64,000 nucleotides of DNA from Jiangella alba (lineage in GTDB: Bacteria > Actinomycetota > Actinomycetes > Jiangellales > Jiangellaceae): NCBI RefSeq assembly GCF_900106035.1, contig NZ_FNUC01000004.1, forward strand, positions 1,922,001-1,986,000. The letters run 5' to 3'. The notes under the pieces were generated by a model. It did no database searches, was not told the DNA's origin, and saw nothing but the letters and a program-made list of their open reading frames with translations. Of the stretch, positions 31,489 through 39,843 are shown piece after piece. Numbering within the stretch: position 1 is the first letter of the stretch; the number at the start of each line of letters is the position of its first letter. Made by a program: the position numbers and the translations under genes.

Positions 31489-32370
31489 CTAGACGGCGGC
31501 GCGGTGGCCCACGTGGACGCTGCGCGCGCTGAGCGAGCACACGTCGTCGCGGTGGCCGAGCCAGGCGTCGTCCTCGGGGTCGAGCAGGCGGGCCCACGCC
31601 GCCTCGTCGTCCGGGCGCAGTTCCTCGTCGGCGACGGCGCGGCCGACCCGGTGCCGCAGGCTCAGTAGCACCGAGCGCAGATCCTCGTCGCACAACGGCA
31701 CCGGGCGCTCGAACGTGAACGTTTTCGTGGTGACGTCGACGAGGCCGGCCCGGCGCAGCGCGGTGCACCAGCCGTACGGCATCGCGACGCTGCCCGGGAC
31801 GCCGGCCCGCATGCGCGCGAACCAGCGGTCCTCGGCGGCGGCCAGCCGCACCTCGAGACCGGGCTCGCCGACGCCGACGTCCCACGGCAGGTGCTGCGCG
31901 GGCAGCCCGCCCTCGGCCAGCGCGATCCGGCCGCCGGGCGCGAGCAGCGCCGCCAGCGCGTCGATGGCCGCCTGCTGGTCGGCGAGATGGTGGATCGACG
32001 ACGACGCCCAGATGATGTCCGCGCCGCGCGCCACCAGCGGCAGGACGGCGAGGTCGGTGTCGAGGTCGGCGCGCAGCAGCCTGATGTGGCCGTCGTCGAC
32101 GCCGGCCTCGAGGATGCGCCGGCGCGCCGCGTCGAGCACGTCGCCGTCGCCGTCGACCCCGACGACGAACGCGGGCGGCGGCAGCGCGGCGCCCAGTGCG
32201 ACCGCCATGCCGGCGCCGCCGCAGCCGATGTCGACGGCCAGCCGGTCGCCGGGCCGGGCCAGCTCACCGGCGACGGACGTGTACCAGGCGGCGTCGTCGG
32301 CGACGGCGGCGCACAGCCGCTCGGCCTCGTCGGCCCAGTTGATGACGATGGCGTGGTGGTGGACGTTCAT
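31489..32370 (-). CDS. Class I SAM-dependent methyltransferase
   Basis: 293 residues. SAM motif I is LAVDIGCGGAGMAVALG at about residue 47, motif II region FVVGVDGDGDVLDAARRR, and IIWASSSIHHLADQQAAIDALAALLAPGGRIALAEGG (cited as WASSSIHHLADQQAAI and LLAPGGRIALAEGG) covers motifs post-II/III. The substrate is unknown. It sits 51 bp after the zinc-ribbon gene on the same strand. Confidence 0.85.
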   Translation of the reverse strand: MNVHHHAIVINWADEAERLCAAVADDAAWYTSVAGELARPGDRLAVDIGCGGAGMAVALGAALPPPAFVVGVDGDGDVLDAARRRILEAGVDDGHIRLLRADLDTDLAVLPLVARGADIIWASSSIHHLADQQAAIDALAALLAPGGRIALAEGGLPAQHLPWDVGVGEPGLEVRLAAAEDRWFARMRAGVPGSVAMPYGWCTALRRAGLVDVTTKTFTFERPVPLCDEDLRSVLLSLRHRVGRAVADEELRPDDEAAWARLLDPEDDAWLGHRDDVCSLSARSVHVGHRAAV

Positions 32371-32420
32371 CGCGGTCCCCCCTCGACCGGCTCCGTTGCC
32401 GGCCTGGACCTGTCGTACGG

Positions 32421-32630
32421 TCAGCCGCAGCCGCAGGCACCGCCACAGCAGCCGCCGCCCGTGGGTGCGGAGTCGCCGCCGGCTCGGCCGGCCAGGCCCA
32501 CGGTGGTCAGCAGCTTCACGGTGTCGTCGTGGCCGGCCGGGCAGAGCGCCGCGGCGCTCGCGTCGGCCATGGGCCGCACGACGTCGAAGGTCGAGCCGCA
32601 GGAGCGGCAGCGGAACTCGTAGGTCGGCAC
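32421..32630 (-). CDS. FmdB-family zinc-ribbon protein
   Basis: 69 residues. [20 protein letters not shown] is the FmdB/CxxC_CXXC_SSSS N terminus, with a second partial site in ALCPAGHDD where one Cys is His. The tail GGGCCGGACGCG is Cys/Gly-rich and could bind extra metal. GTG 32630 starts the motif directly. It is divergent from rpmE2. Confidence 0.8.
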   Translation of the reverse strand: MPTYEFRCRSCGSTFDVVRPMADASAAALCPAGHDDTVKLLTTVGLAGRAGGDSAPTGGGCCGGACGCG

Positions 32631-32690
32631 GTCGTCGAGGATACCGGGCCGCGGCGCTCGCGGGAATGTCCGGCGGCCGAGGCATGTTGT

Positions 32691-32705
32691 TGAGAACGAC
32701 AATCA
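32691..32705 (+). promoter_or_regulatory. Possible Zur box before rpmE2
   Basis: TGAGAACGACAATCA has the TGA...TCA frame and 10 of 15 matches to the actinobacterial Zur consensus TGAAAATGATTTTCA. It lies 14 bp before the start of the zinc-free L31 paralogue, a classic Zur target. The internal symmetry is imperfect. Confidence 0.4.
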
Positions 32706-32718
32706 GAAGGAGGCTGTC

Positions 32719-32964
32719 GTGAAGAAGCACATCCACCCCGACTACCGCCCGGTCGTCTACCGCGACGCCGACGCCGGCCTGGCGTTCCTCACCCGCTCGA
32801 CCGCCCGCGCCGACCGCACGGTCGTCTGGGACGACGGCGCCACGTACCCGGTCGTGGACGTCCAGATCTCGTCCGCCAGTCACCCGTTCTACACGGGGAA
32901 GGCGCGGGTGCTGGACTCCGCGGGCCAGGTCGAGAAGTTCCGCCGGCGCTATAGCGCGCGCTGA
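32719..32964 (+). CDS. rpmE2: Ribosomal protein bL31, type B (zinc-independent)
   Basis: 81 residues. [20 protein letters not shown] is the type B start; the CxxC pairs of the zinc form are absent. In zinc-poor cells this form replaces the Cys-containing L31 on the ribosome and frees zinc. AGAAGGAGG precedes GTG 32719. The C terminus [22 protein letters not shown] is normal. Confidence 0.95.
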   Translation: MKKHIHPDYRPVVYRDADAGLAFLTRSTARADRTVVWDDGATYPVVDVQISSASHPFYTGKARVLDSAGQVEKFRRRYSAR

Positions 32965-33081
32965 GCGGCACTTCGTCGGCGCCGGCCGGCTCATCGTGCC
33001 CAGTTCGCTGAGCACGGCGTTCGTCTAACTCGGCGTTCGCCGCGCGCCGGGTGGGCACGCCCCGCCCCGGACCGGGTGGGT

Positions 33082-33104
33082 CACCTACGGGCTGGCACCG
33101 ACAA
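33082..33104 (-). promoter_or_regulatory. RecA-NDp/PafBC-like promoter motif (degenerate repeat copy)
   Basis: On the minus strand TTGTCGGTG-N8-TAGGTG, close to TTGTCRGTG-N8-TANNNT. The flanks resemble the copies at 38339 and 61888. It lies just behind the ECF sigma gene and no gene starts directly downstream. Confidence 0.4.
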
Positions 33105-33112
33105 GCTCGCGT

Positions 33113-34357
33113 CTACCCGGGCCGACGTCCCGTCCCACGGAGGCCGGCGGCCTGAGTCAGCAGAGACGACCGTTCCACCTCGTTGGCGGTCAAGGCGGCG
33201 GCTTCCTCGTAGGAGGCCGCCGCTTCCGCCGTCCGGCCCAGCCGCCGCAGCAGGTCGGCCCGGACGGCCGGCACGCCGTAGTACCCGCGCAGCCGTGCGT
33301 CGTCGCCCAGTGAAGCGACCTCGGCGAGCGCCGGCCCCGGCCCGGCCACGTGCGACCACGCGGCCACTCGGGCCAGCGCCGTCACGGGTGACGGCGCCAC
33401 GGCCAGCAGCAGGTCGTACAACGCGACGACCTGGGGCCAGTCGGTCGCCTCGTACGTCGCCGCCTCCGAGTGCACCGCCGAGATCGCCGCCTGCAGCGCG
33501 TACGGCCCGGCCCGCCCCGGCACAGCGCGCCGCATGGCCTGCGCCGCCAGCGCGCACCCGGCCGAGATCAGCGAACGGTCCCAGCGCGACCGGTCCTGCG
33601 CCGACAGCAGCACCAGCCCGCCGTCGTCGTCGAGGCGGGCCGGGCGCCGGGCCGCGGCCAGCCGCACGGTCGCCAGCAGGCCCAGCACCTCGGCTTCGTC
33701 CGGCATCAGCTCGGCGAGGACCTCGGCCAGCTCGGTCGCCGTGCGGACGAGTTCCGGCCGGCCCAGCCCCGAGCCCCGCGACGCCGTATGGCCCTCGGTG
33801 AGCAGCAGCGTCACCACCGCCAGCGCGGCGGGCAGCCGGTCGGGCAGTTCGTGCTCCGCCGGCACCCGGTACGGGATCCCGGCCGCCTGGATCTTCTTCT
33901 TCGCCCGGGTCAGCCGCGCCGCCATCGTCGGTTGCGACACGAGGAACAGCCGCGCGACGTCCGGTGTGGGGACGCCGCAGACCAGGCGCAGCGTCAGCGC
34001 GACCCGGCTCGGCAGCGACAGCGCCGGATGGCAGCACGTGAACACCAGCCGCAGCCGTTCGTCCTCGATCGCCTCACGGCCGGCCGGCGCGTCGTCGCCG
34101 GGGACGATGAGCAGCGGCAGCTTGCGGGCCAGCGTCTGCTCCCGCCGCCTGGCGTCCAGGGCGCGGTTGCGGGCGACGGTGGTCAGCCAGGCGGTGGTGT
34201 CGTCCGGCACGCCCTGACGCGGCCACAGCTCGACGGCCGCGGCGAACGCCTCCTGGACGGCGTCCTCAGCGGCGCCGAGGTCGCGGGTGACGCGCACCAC
34301 CGTGGCCAGGACGCGGGCCCAGCCCCGGCGGTGCGCGCCGGCGACCTCGTCGGTCAC
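33113..34357 (-). CDS. ECF sigma factor of the DGPF-associated (ECF42-like) type
   Basis: 414 residues. Sigma2 (WARVLATVVRVTRDLGAAEDAVQEAF) and sigma4 (LPSRVALTLRLVCGVPTPDVARLFLVSQPTMAARLTRAKKKI, cited as DVARLFLVSQPTMAARL) occupy the first 180 residues. The remaining 230 residues form the helical C-terminal extension (DUF6596/TPR-like) of this class, which replaces a classic anti-sigma factor. GTG 34357 overlaps the stop of the DGPF gene. The pairing with a YCII/DGPF protein is the known conserved context of ECF42 sigma factors. Confidence 0.88.
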   Translation of the reverse strand: MTDEVAGAHRRGWARVLATVVRVTRDLGAAEDAVQEAFAAAVELWPRQGVPDDTTAWLTTVARNRALDARRREQTLARKLPLLIVPGDDAPAGREAIEDERLRLVFTCCHPALSLPSRVALTLRLVCGVPTPDVARLFLVSQPTMAARLTRAKKKIQAAGIPYRVPAEHELPDRLPAALAVVTLLLTEGHTASRGSGLGRPELVRTATELAEVLAELMPDEAEVLGLLATVRLAAARRPARLDDDGGLVLLSAQDRSRWDRSLISAGCALAAQAMRRAVPGRAGPYALQAAISAVHSEAATYEATDWPQVVALYDLLLAVAPSPVTALARVAAWSHVAGPGPALAEVASLGDDARLRGYYGVPAVRADLLRRLGRTAEAAASYEEAAALTANEVERSSLLTQAAGLRGTGRRPG

Positions 34358-34707
34358 ATCCCGGTGTCCCACAGCGGCCGGATCTCCGTACCGGTGCCGG
34401 TCGGGCAGTGCCGGGCGATCTCGACGGCGTCGTCGAGATCGGCGGCCTCGACGATGTAGAAGCCGGCGAGGTTCTCCTTCAGCTCGACGTACGGCCCGTC
34501 CGTCACCAGCAGCTCCTGGTCCGGCCCGGCCGGGCGCAGCGTGGTCGCCGTCGTGGACGGCCGCAGCGCCTCGCCGGAGAACTCGATGCCGCGCTCCCGC
34601 AGGTAGGCGATGAACGCCCCGTGCTCGTCCAGCGCCGCCGTGCGCTCGGCCTCCGGCACCGCGTCCCAGTCGGTGTCCCGTTCGAACAGCATGAGCATGT
34701 ACTTCAT
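34354..34707 (-). CDS. YCII-related DGPF-family protein
   Basis: 117 residues. MKYMLMLFERDTDWDAV start, VTDGPYVELKENLAGFYIVEAADLDDAVEIA core with the DGPY form of the DGPF motif. It is read before and coupled to the ECF sigma gene. In this gene pair the sigma factor is thought to drive DGPF genes; the biochemical role of DGPF proteins is unknown. Confidence 0.88.
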   Translation of the reverse strand: MKYMLMLFERDTDWDAVPEAERTAALDEHGAFIAYLRERGIEFSGEALRPSTTATTLRPAGPDQELLVTDGPYVELKENLAGFYIVEAADLDDAVEIARHCPTGTGTEIRPLWDTGM

Positions 34708-34803
34708 GACGCCTCGTCCTTCCGTCTCGGTGGCTGTCTATCACCGTTGACGAACGAGCCGTGAGGGAATCGACATAGGCTCGGCGGCAACATGGGAGGT
34801 GCG

Positions 34804-36168
34804 ATGAGCGAGCAGGTCGATGTGGTCGTTCTGGGGCTCGGCGTCGGTGGCGAGCAGGTCGCCGGATCGCTGGCCGAGGCGGGTCTGAACGTGGTCGGCA
34901 TCGAGGGCCGGCTGGTCGGCGGCGAATGCCCCTACTACGGCTGCATCCCGACCAAGATGATCATCCGGGCGGCCGACCTGCTGACCGAGGGGCGACGCGT
35001 CGACGGCATGGCCGGTCACGCGGACGTCACCCCCGACTGGGCGCCGGTCGCCGCGCGCATCCGCGACGAAGCCACCGACGACTGGAACGACCAGGTCGCC
35101 GTCGACCGCCTCGTCGGCAAGGGCGCGCGGTTCGTCCGCGGCTGGGGCCGCCTGGCCGGTCCGGGCCGGGTCGAGGCCGGCGGGACGGTGTACGAGGCGG
35201 GCCGCGCGGTGGTCGTCGGCACCGGGACGGCGCCGTTCGTGCCGCCGATCGACGGGCTGGCCGGCACCCCGTACTGGACCAACCAGGACGCCGTCCGGGC
35301 CAAGGAGCTGCCGGCGTCGCTGCTGGTGCTCGGCGGCGGCGCCATCGGACTGGAACTGGCGCAGGCGCTGGGCCGGTTCGGCGTGCGGGTCACCGTCGTC
35401 GAGGCGGCCGACCGGCTGCTCGGCGTCGAAGAGCCCGAGTCGTCCGAGCTGGCCGCGCGGGTGCTGACGGCTGAGGGCGTCGAGGTGCGTGTCGGCGCCG
35501 GCGCCGAGGCCGTCCGCCACGACGGCGAGTCGTTCACCGTCACGCTCGGCGACGGCGCCGAGCTGAGCGCCGAGAAGCTGCTGGTGGCCGTCGGCCGGCG
35601 CACCGACCTCGCGGCCATCGGCGTCGACACCGTCGGCCTCGACCCGTCCGCCCGCTTCCTCGAGGTCGACGACCGCCTGCGGGCCGGTGACCGGCTCTGG
35701 GGCGTCGGCGACGTCACCGGGCACGGCGCGTTCACCCACATGGCCACCTACCAGGCCGACATCGTCACGCGCGACATCCTCGGCCAGGACGGCCCGCCGG
35801 CCGACTACCGCGCGCTGCCTCGCGTGACGTTCATGGACCCCGAGATCGGCGCCGTCGGACTCACCGAGGCGCAGGCGCGCGAGCAGGGCCTGGACGTCCG
35901 CACCGGCAGCACGCAGGTGCCGTCGACGTCGCGCGGCTGGATCCACAAGGCCGGCAACGACGGCTTCATCAAGCTGGTCGCCGACGCCGGCCAGGGCGTG
36001 CTGGTCGGCGCCACGTCGGCCGGCCCGACCGGCGGCGAGGTGCTCGGGGCGCTGTCGGTCGCGGTGCACGGCCGGGTGCCGGTCGAGCAGCTGCGGCACA
36101 TGATCTACGCCTACCCGACCATCCACCGCGGCATTCAGGACGCGCTGCGCGAGCTCGACCTGAGCTGA
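34804..36168 (+). CDS. FAD/NAD(P) disulfide oxidoreductase (mercuric reductase/lipoamide dehydrogenase-like)
   Basis: 454 residues. FAD-binding VVVLGLGVGGEQVAGSLAEAG, redox disulfide GGECPYYGCIPTKM, NAD(P)-binding LLVLGGGAIGLELAQALGRFG, second FAD motif LWGVGDVTGHGAFTHMA, and dimer domain HMIYAYPTIHRG with the catalytic His region. The CPYYGC spacing equals CVNVGC of the family. The substrate is not determined: no MerA NmerA domain or Hg-binding C-terminal Cys is present. ATG 34804 follows GGGAGG. Confidence 0.88.
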   Translation: MSEQVDVVVLGLGVGGEQVAGSLAEAGLNVVGIEGRLVGGECPYYGCIPTKMIIRAADLLTEGRRVDGMAGHADVTPDWAPVAARIRDEATDDWNDQVAVDRLVGKGARFVRGWGRLAGPGRVEAGGTVYEAGRAVVVGTGTAPFVPPIDGLAGTPYWTNQDAVRAKELPASLLVLGGGAIGLELAQALGRFGVRVTVVEAADRLLGVEEPESSELAARVLTAEGVEVRVGAGAEAVRHDGESFTVTLGDGAELSAEKLLVAVGRRTDLAAIGVDTVGLDPSARFLEVDDRLRAGDRLWGVGDVTGHGAFTHMATYQADIVTRDILGQDGPPADYRALPRVTFMDPEIGAVGLTEAQAREQGLDVRTGSTQVPSTSRGWIHKAGNDGFIKLVADAGQGVLVGATSAGPTGGEVLGALSVAVHGRVPVEQLRHMIYAYPTIHRGIQDALRELDLS

Positions 36169-36172
36169 CGGG

Positions 36173-37342
36173 TTACTGCAGCCAGCCCATCGGGTCGGTG
36201 AAGTTGCCGTTCACCAGCACCTCGAAGTGCAGGTGGCACCCCGTCGACGACCCGGTGGTGCCGACCCGGCCGATGAGGTCGCCGGCCGCCACGGACTGGC
36301 CGCGGCTCGAGCTGAACGCCGACAGGTGGTTGTACGTCGTGGTGACGTCCATGCCGTTGACGTCGCCGTGCGAGATCTCGATGCGGTTGCCGTAGGCGCC
36401 CGCGTAGCTCGCGGAGTCGACGGTGCCCGGGTAGGCCGCGTAGACCGGCGTGCCGCAGGCCGCGCCGAAGTCGGTGCCGCTGTGCAGCTTGTAGACGCCG
36501 GTCAGCGGGTGCACGCGCATGCCGTACGGCGACGTGATGCTGCCGCTGGACGGGCGCTGGAAGACGCCGTCGCCGCTGGGCGGGGGCGTGTCCGTGGTGC
36601 CGTTGTCGCCGTCGTCGCGGTCGCCGCGGTCGGGCTGGTTCTCGGCCTCCTCGCGATCGCGGGCGGCCTGCTCCGCGGCGGCGTGGATCTCGCGCGCCTT
36701 CTGCAGCTGCTCGCTGGCGGCGGCGGAGGCCGTCGAGGCCTCGTCCAGCGCGGCGGTGGCCTGCTCGGACAGCTCCACCGCGGCGGCCGCGGACTCCGCC
36801 GCGGCGGCCGCGTGGCCGTCGGCCCGGCTGGCGGCGTCGGTCGCGTTGGCGCGCGACTCCGCCGCCTCGGCGAGGACGCTGTCCTGGACCCGCATGAGTT
36901 CCGAGACGCCGGTGGACCGGGCCTGGAACTCCTCGGGGTCGGCGATGCCGAGCTGCATGAGACCGCTGAGCTCGGAGTTGGTCATGTAGGCGTGCGCGGC
37001 CAGCCGGCCCAGCGTCTCGCGAGCGGTGTCGGCCGCAGCGGCGGCGTCGGTGCTCTCGCCGCGGGCCCGCTCGGCCCGGGCGGTCGCCTGGTCGGCGGCC
37101 GTCCGTGCGTCGGCGGCTGCCTGGCTGGCCTGCTCGGCCCGCTGCTGGGCGGCCTGCTCGGTCTGCTGGGCGGTGGTGAACGCCGCCTGGGCGGACTCGA
37201 GGTCGGCCTGCGCCTCCTCGACCGAGGGCACGGTGGACGCTGCTCGGGGATCAGGCGCTGCCGTCGAGGACGTCATTCCCCAGGTGAGGCACCCGGCGGT
37301 GACAGCTGCGGCCATGATCGGCCCCAGAGATCGTCTCCTCAC
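36173..37342 (-). CDS. Secreted M23 endopeptidase with coiled-coil (cell-wall hydrolase)
   Basis: 389 residues. A signal peptide (MAAAVTAGCLTWGMTSSTAAP) is followed by an Ala/Glu/Gln-rich coiled coil (about 35-230), a D/G-rich linker, and a C-terminal LytM domain (about 260-389). The Zn ligands are in KLHSGTDFGAACG (His and Asp) and GCHLHFEVLV. It probably cuts peptidoglycan cross-links. GTG 37342 follows GGAAGGG and a good -35/-10 promoter. Confidence 0.9.
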   Translation of the reverse strand: MRRRSLGPIMAAAVTAGCLTWGMTSSTAAPDPRAASTVPSVEEAQADLESAQAAFTTAQQTEQAAQQRAEQASQAAADARTAADQATARAERARGESTDAAAAADTARETLGRLAAHAYMTNSELSGLMQLGIADPEEFQARSTGVSELMRVQDSVLAEAAESRANATDAASRADGHAAAAAESAAAAVELSEQATAALDEASTASAAASEQLQKAREIHAAAEQAARDREEAENQPDRGDRDDGDNGTTDTPPPSGDGVFQRPSSGSITSPYGMRVHPLTGVYKLHSGTDFGAACGTPVYAAYPGTVDSASYAGAYGNRIEISHGDVNGMDVTTTYNHLSAFSSSRGQSVAAGDLIGRVGTTGSSTGCHLHFEVLVNGNFTDPMGWLQ

Positions 37343-37376
37343 TCGGGGCCCTTCCTGTCTGCGGTCATCGGCGGCT

Positions 37377-37419
37377 ACTGTAAGCGGGCTTTGCCCGATA
37401 TACAACCAATGGCTGTACT
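37377..37419. promoter_or_regulatory. Overlapping divergent promoters for the M23 and HTH genes
   Basis: Minus strand: -35 TTGTAT (37400-37405), 17 bp, -10 TACAGT (37377-37382). Plus strand: -35 TTGCCC (37391-37396), 17 bp, -10 TGTACT (37414-37419). The two overlap around the dyad CGGGC-TTT-GCCCG, a possible operator. Confidence 0.6.
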
Positions 37420-37433
37420 CCCAGGAGGCGACC

Positions 37434-38006
37434 GTGCTCGACGCCGGAGCCGAGTTGGAGGCCGCTCTGCGCCCTCTGACCTGGCCCGATGCCGAGTTGG
37501 TGGTCGGTGGCGGCAACTATCTGCGGATGGGCGGAACCTGGGTCTACACCGCCACGCGCCAGCCCGTCCCCGGCGCCGAGGACGTCACCTTCGGTCGCCG
37601 CTACGCCGGCGCCCCTCGTGCCAGCCGCGAGGACGGCGAGGTCGTCCTGCTCGACCGCGACTGGCTGGAAGGCCCCGACGCACGTCCTGAGCTGCGGTGG
37701 TGCATCCCGCTGGCCACGCTCGGCGGCGCGTCGGCGACCGTGGAGGTGCCGGTCGACGAGGTCGTGGCGCGGTCCGCGGTCGTGGTCGGCCTGTGGGCCC
37801 CCGAACTCGACCCGGCGGCCCTCCTGACGGCGTCGGCGATCGCCCGGCTGCTCGGTGTGACCAGAAGCACGGTCAACGCCTACCACGCACGCCAGCAGAT
37901 GCCGCCGCCCGTCGCGACGCTGAACCAGCGGGTGCCGCTCTGGACCCGGCCCGTCATCGACCACTGGGCCGCCCGCCAGACCCGTCGACGGCGACCTGCG
38001 CTCTGA
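37434..38006 (+). CDS. Unknown protein with C-terminal helix-turn-helix
   Basis: 190 residues. AGGAGG precedes GTG 37434. Residues 1-125 form an unrecognised beta-rich domain (LVVGGGNYLRMGGTWVYTATRQ). Residues 128-190 hold a MerR/excisionase-like HTH (TASAIARLLGVTRSTVNAYHARQQMPPP) and a basic end (RQTRRRRPAL). It may bind the dyad it shares with the M23 gene. No family was assigned. Confidence 0.6.
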   Translation: MLDAGAELEAALRPLTWPDAELVVGGGNYLRMGGTWVYTATRQPVPGAEDVTFGRRYAGAPRASREDGEVVLLDRDWLEGPDARPELRWCIPLATLGGASATVEVPVDEVVARSAVVVGLWAPELDPAALLTASAIARLLGVTRSTVNAYHARQQMPPPVATLNQRVPLWTRPVIDHWAARQTRRRRPAL

Positions 38007-38338
38007 GCCTCGTCCGCGCGCCGGGCCATCGTCCGTGGGGCGGGCCCGGCGCGCGGGTTGGGCTTCGCCTGTCGGCCGGGCTGCATTCGTGGGTTTGGCG
38101 CCGTCTGCGGGGCCAGGCCTCGCTCGGGGTCGACCACGCCCGCGAGGTCGGCCACGCCAGTGGGCCGGGCTTTGCTCGTGGGTCCGGGCTCGCCGGTGGG
38201 ACGGGGCTCGCTCGTGGGCCGGGCTTCGCTCGTGGGTCGGGGCTCGCCGGTGGAACGGGGCTCGCCGGTGGGACGGGCCTCGTCCGAGGAGCCGCCGGGC
38301 CGGTGCGCCGGCGCCGGTCGGCTCGTTCGCGGCGACTC

Positions 38339-38360
38339 TGTCGGTGCCCGCCCGTAGGGT
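38339..38360 (+). promoter_or_regulatory. RecA-NDp/PafBC-like motif in a dispersed repeat
   Basis: TGTCGGTG-N8-TAGGGT exactly fits the TGTCRGTG-N8-TANNNT layout of DNA-damage promoters driven by PafBC. No plus-strand gene follows before the convergent ROK gene, so it may be a relic or drive an untranslated RNA. Confidence 0.45.
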
Positions 38361-38404
38361 GGGCCTCCCACCCGGCCGGGCGGGGTGTCACCTCGGCGCG
38401 ATTC

Positions 38405-38452
38405 GGCGCACGCGGCATCCGGCGCACGCGGCATCCGGCGCACGCGGCATCC
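38405..38452. repeat. Three perfect tandem copies of a 16-bp unit
   Basis: GGCGCACGCGGCATCC occurs at 38405, 38421 and 38437 with no interruption. No spacers, so not CRISPR. Confidence 0.9.
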
Positions 38453-38548
38453 GGGCCGGCACACCCATCGCACCACGAGCGGCCCCGAGGTACGTGGAGC
38501 GGGTGTCCGGCCAGCGGGCCGGTGCAGGGGGCGCGGGCGGCGGGGCGG

Positions 38549-39751
38549 TCAGGTCGCGACGGCCGCGTCGACGGCGGCGGGAGCGTAGACGTGGCCGGTG
38601 ACGAGGGCGGCCATGCCGGCGGCGGCCGGGTGGTGGGCGGTGCTCGGGACGATCTCGAGCTCGCTGGTCAGCCGGTCCAGCGCGTCGGCCCGCACGGCGG
38701 CGCTCACCTCGTCGACGACGGCGGGGAGGCGGCCCAGGGCGCCGCCGAGCACGATGGTCCGCGGGTTCACCAGCGCGACCAGTCCGGCCAGCGTCCGCCC
38801 CAGCAGCCCGGCCGCGTCGCGCAGGTCGGCGGATCCGGCCAGCCGTTCGGCCAGGTCATCCGACGACGACGGCGTCACGCCGCGGCGGCGCAGCAGCGCG
38901 TAGCCCGACGCGTACGCGGCCAGGCACCCCGTCCGCCCGCACCGGCACACCGGCCCGGCCCCCGCCCCGGTCCCCGACACAGACGCCGGCAACGACGCCG
39001 GCCCGGCCCCTGACGGAGCCGCCGACAACGACGCCGCCCCAGACCCGCCGACCCGGATGTGCCCGATGTCCCCGGCCGCGCCGTCGAACCCCCGCAGCAG
39101 CGCACCGTCCAGCACGAGTCCGGCGCCGATCCCGTGCGCGTACTTCACGGCCAGCAGCGGCGTCACGCCGGGCCGGTCGGCCGCCTCGCCGAGCGCGTGC
39201 GCCCGGGCGTCGTTCTCCAGCAGCACCGGCACCGGCCAGTGGGAACCGATGACGGCGGCGATCGGGAACCCGTCCCAGCCGGGCATGACCGTCGCCGGGC
39301 GGAGCAGGCCGGTCGCCGGCGACACCGGGCCGGGTAGCGCGACGCCGACCCCGACCAGCGTCTCGCCGGCACCGGACGCCAGCAGCGACGCACCCACTTC
39401 GCAGACCGAAGCGAGCACGGACGCGGGCGGCCCGGCGATGTCGAGGGGCAACTCGCGCTCGCGCAGGCTGCGTCCGGTGAGGTCGGTGACGGCGATGCGC
39501 CCGGTGTGGTGGTCGAGGTCGAGGACGAGCACGACGCGGCCGCGGTCGGCGAACCGGATCAGCGCCGCCGGGCGGCCGCCGGTCGGCCCGGCCGGACCTG
39601 CCTCGTACACCAGCCCGGCCCGGAACAGCGCGTCCAGCCGCTCGAACAGCGTCATCCGGGACAGCCCGGTCTCGGCCAGCAACTGCCGCCGGGTCCAGCC
39701 GTCGCGGGACCGGATCAGCTGCAGCAGCCATCCGGGCGACGTCCCTGCCAC
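38549..39751 (-). CDS. ROK-family transcriptional repressor
   Basis: 400 residues. N-terminal winged HTH (WTRRQLLAETGLSRMTLFERLDALFRAGL), then the sugar-kinase-like ROK domain with KYAHGIGAGLVLDGALLRG, GDIGHIRVGG and the zinc motif CRCGRTGCL, where the usual following Glu is Ala. A 30-residue Ala/Ser/Gly-rich insert interrupts the zinc loop region. Kinase residues cannot be fully judged. GTG 39751. It faces the glycoside hydrolase gene and probably senses its sugar substrate. Confidence 0.88.
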   Translation of the reverse strand: MAGTSPGWLLQLIRSRDGWTRRQLLAETGLSRMTLFERLDALFRAGLVYEAGPAGPTGGRPAALIRFADRGRVVLVLDLDHHTGRIAVTDLTGRSLRERELPLDIAGPPASVLASVCEVGASLLASGAGETLVGVGVALPGPVSPATGLLRPATVMPGWDGFPIAAVIGSHWPVPVLLENDARAHALGEAADRPGVTPLLAVKYAHGIGAGLVLDGALLRGFDGAAGDIGHIRVGGSGAASLSAAPSGAGPASLPASVSGTGAGAGPVCRCGRTGCLAAYASGYALLRRRGVTPSSSDDLAERLAGSADLRDAAGLLGRTLAGLVALVNPRTIVLGGALGRLPAVVDEVSAAVRADALDRLTSELEIVPSTAHHPAAAGMAALVTGHVYAPAAVDAAVAT

Positions 39752-39773
39752 GGTAGCCCCTTACGTCCAGTGA

Positions 39774-39782
39774 TTTGACAAA
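39774..39782. promoter_or_regulatory. Operator-like TTTGACAAA between ROK and GH63-like genes
   Basis: TTTG-A-CAAA is symmetric about one base and contains a TTGACA -35. It lies in the short gap upstream of both divergent starts, where the ROK protein would act. Confidence 0.4.
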
Positions 39783-39843
39783 ACTAGGACGATATCGAAA
39801 CCTGGTCGGGACGACTACCCGTCGGAGGGCGAAGGAGACGCGC

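Larger units (their letters stand above)
38007..38548. other. Gene-free repeat-rich stretch
   Basis: About 540 bp. 38150-38290 is a degenerate tandem array of GGGCTCGCCGGTGGGACGG / GGGCTTCGCTCGTGGGTC units, 38327-38390 is a dispersed element with a RecA-NDp-like motif, and 38405-38452 is a 3 x 16-bp repeat. No frame looks coding. Confidence 0.6.

Noticed and set aside
38405-38452. CRISPR-like repeat
   Set aside because: Units are directly adjacent with no spacers and no cas genes are near.
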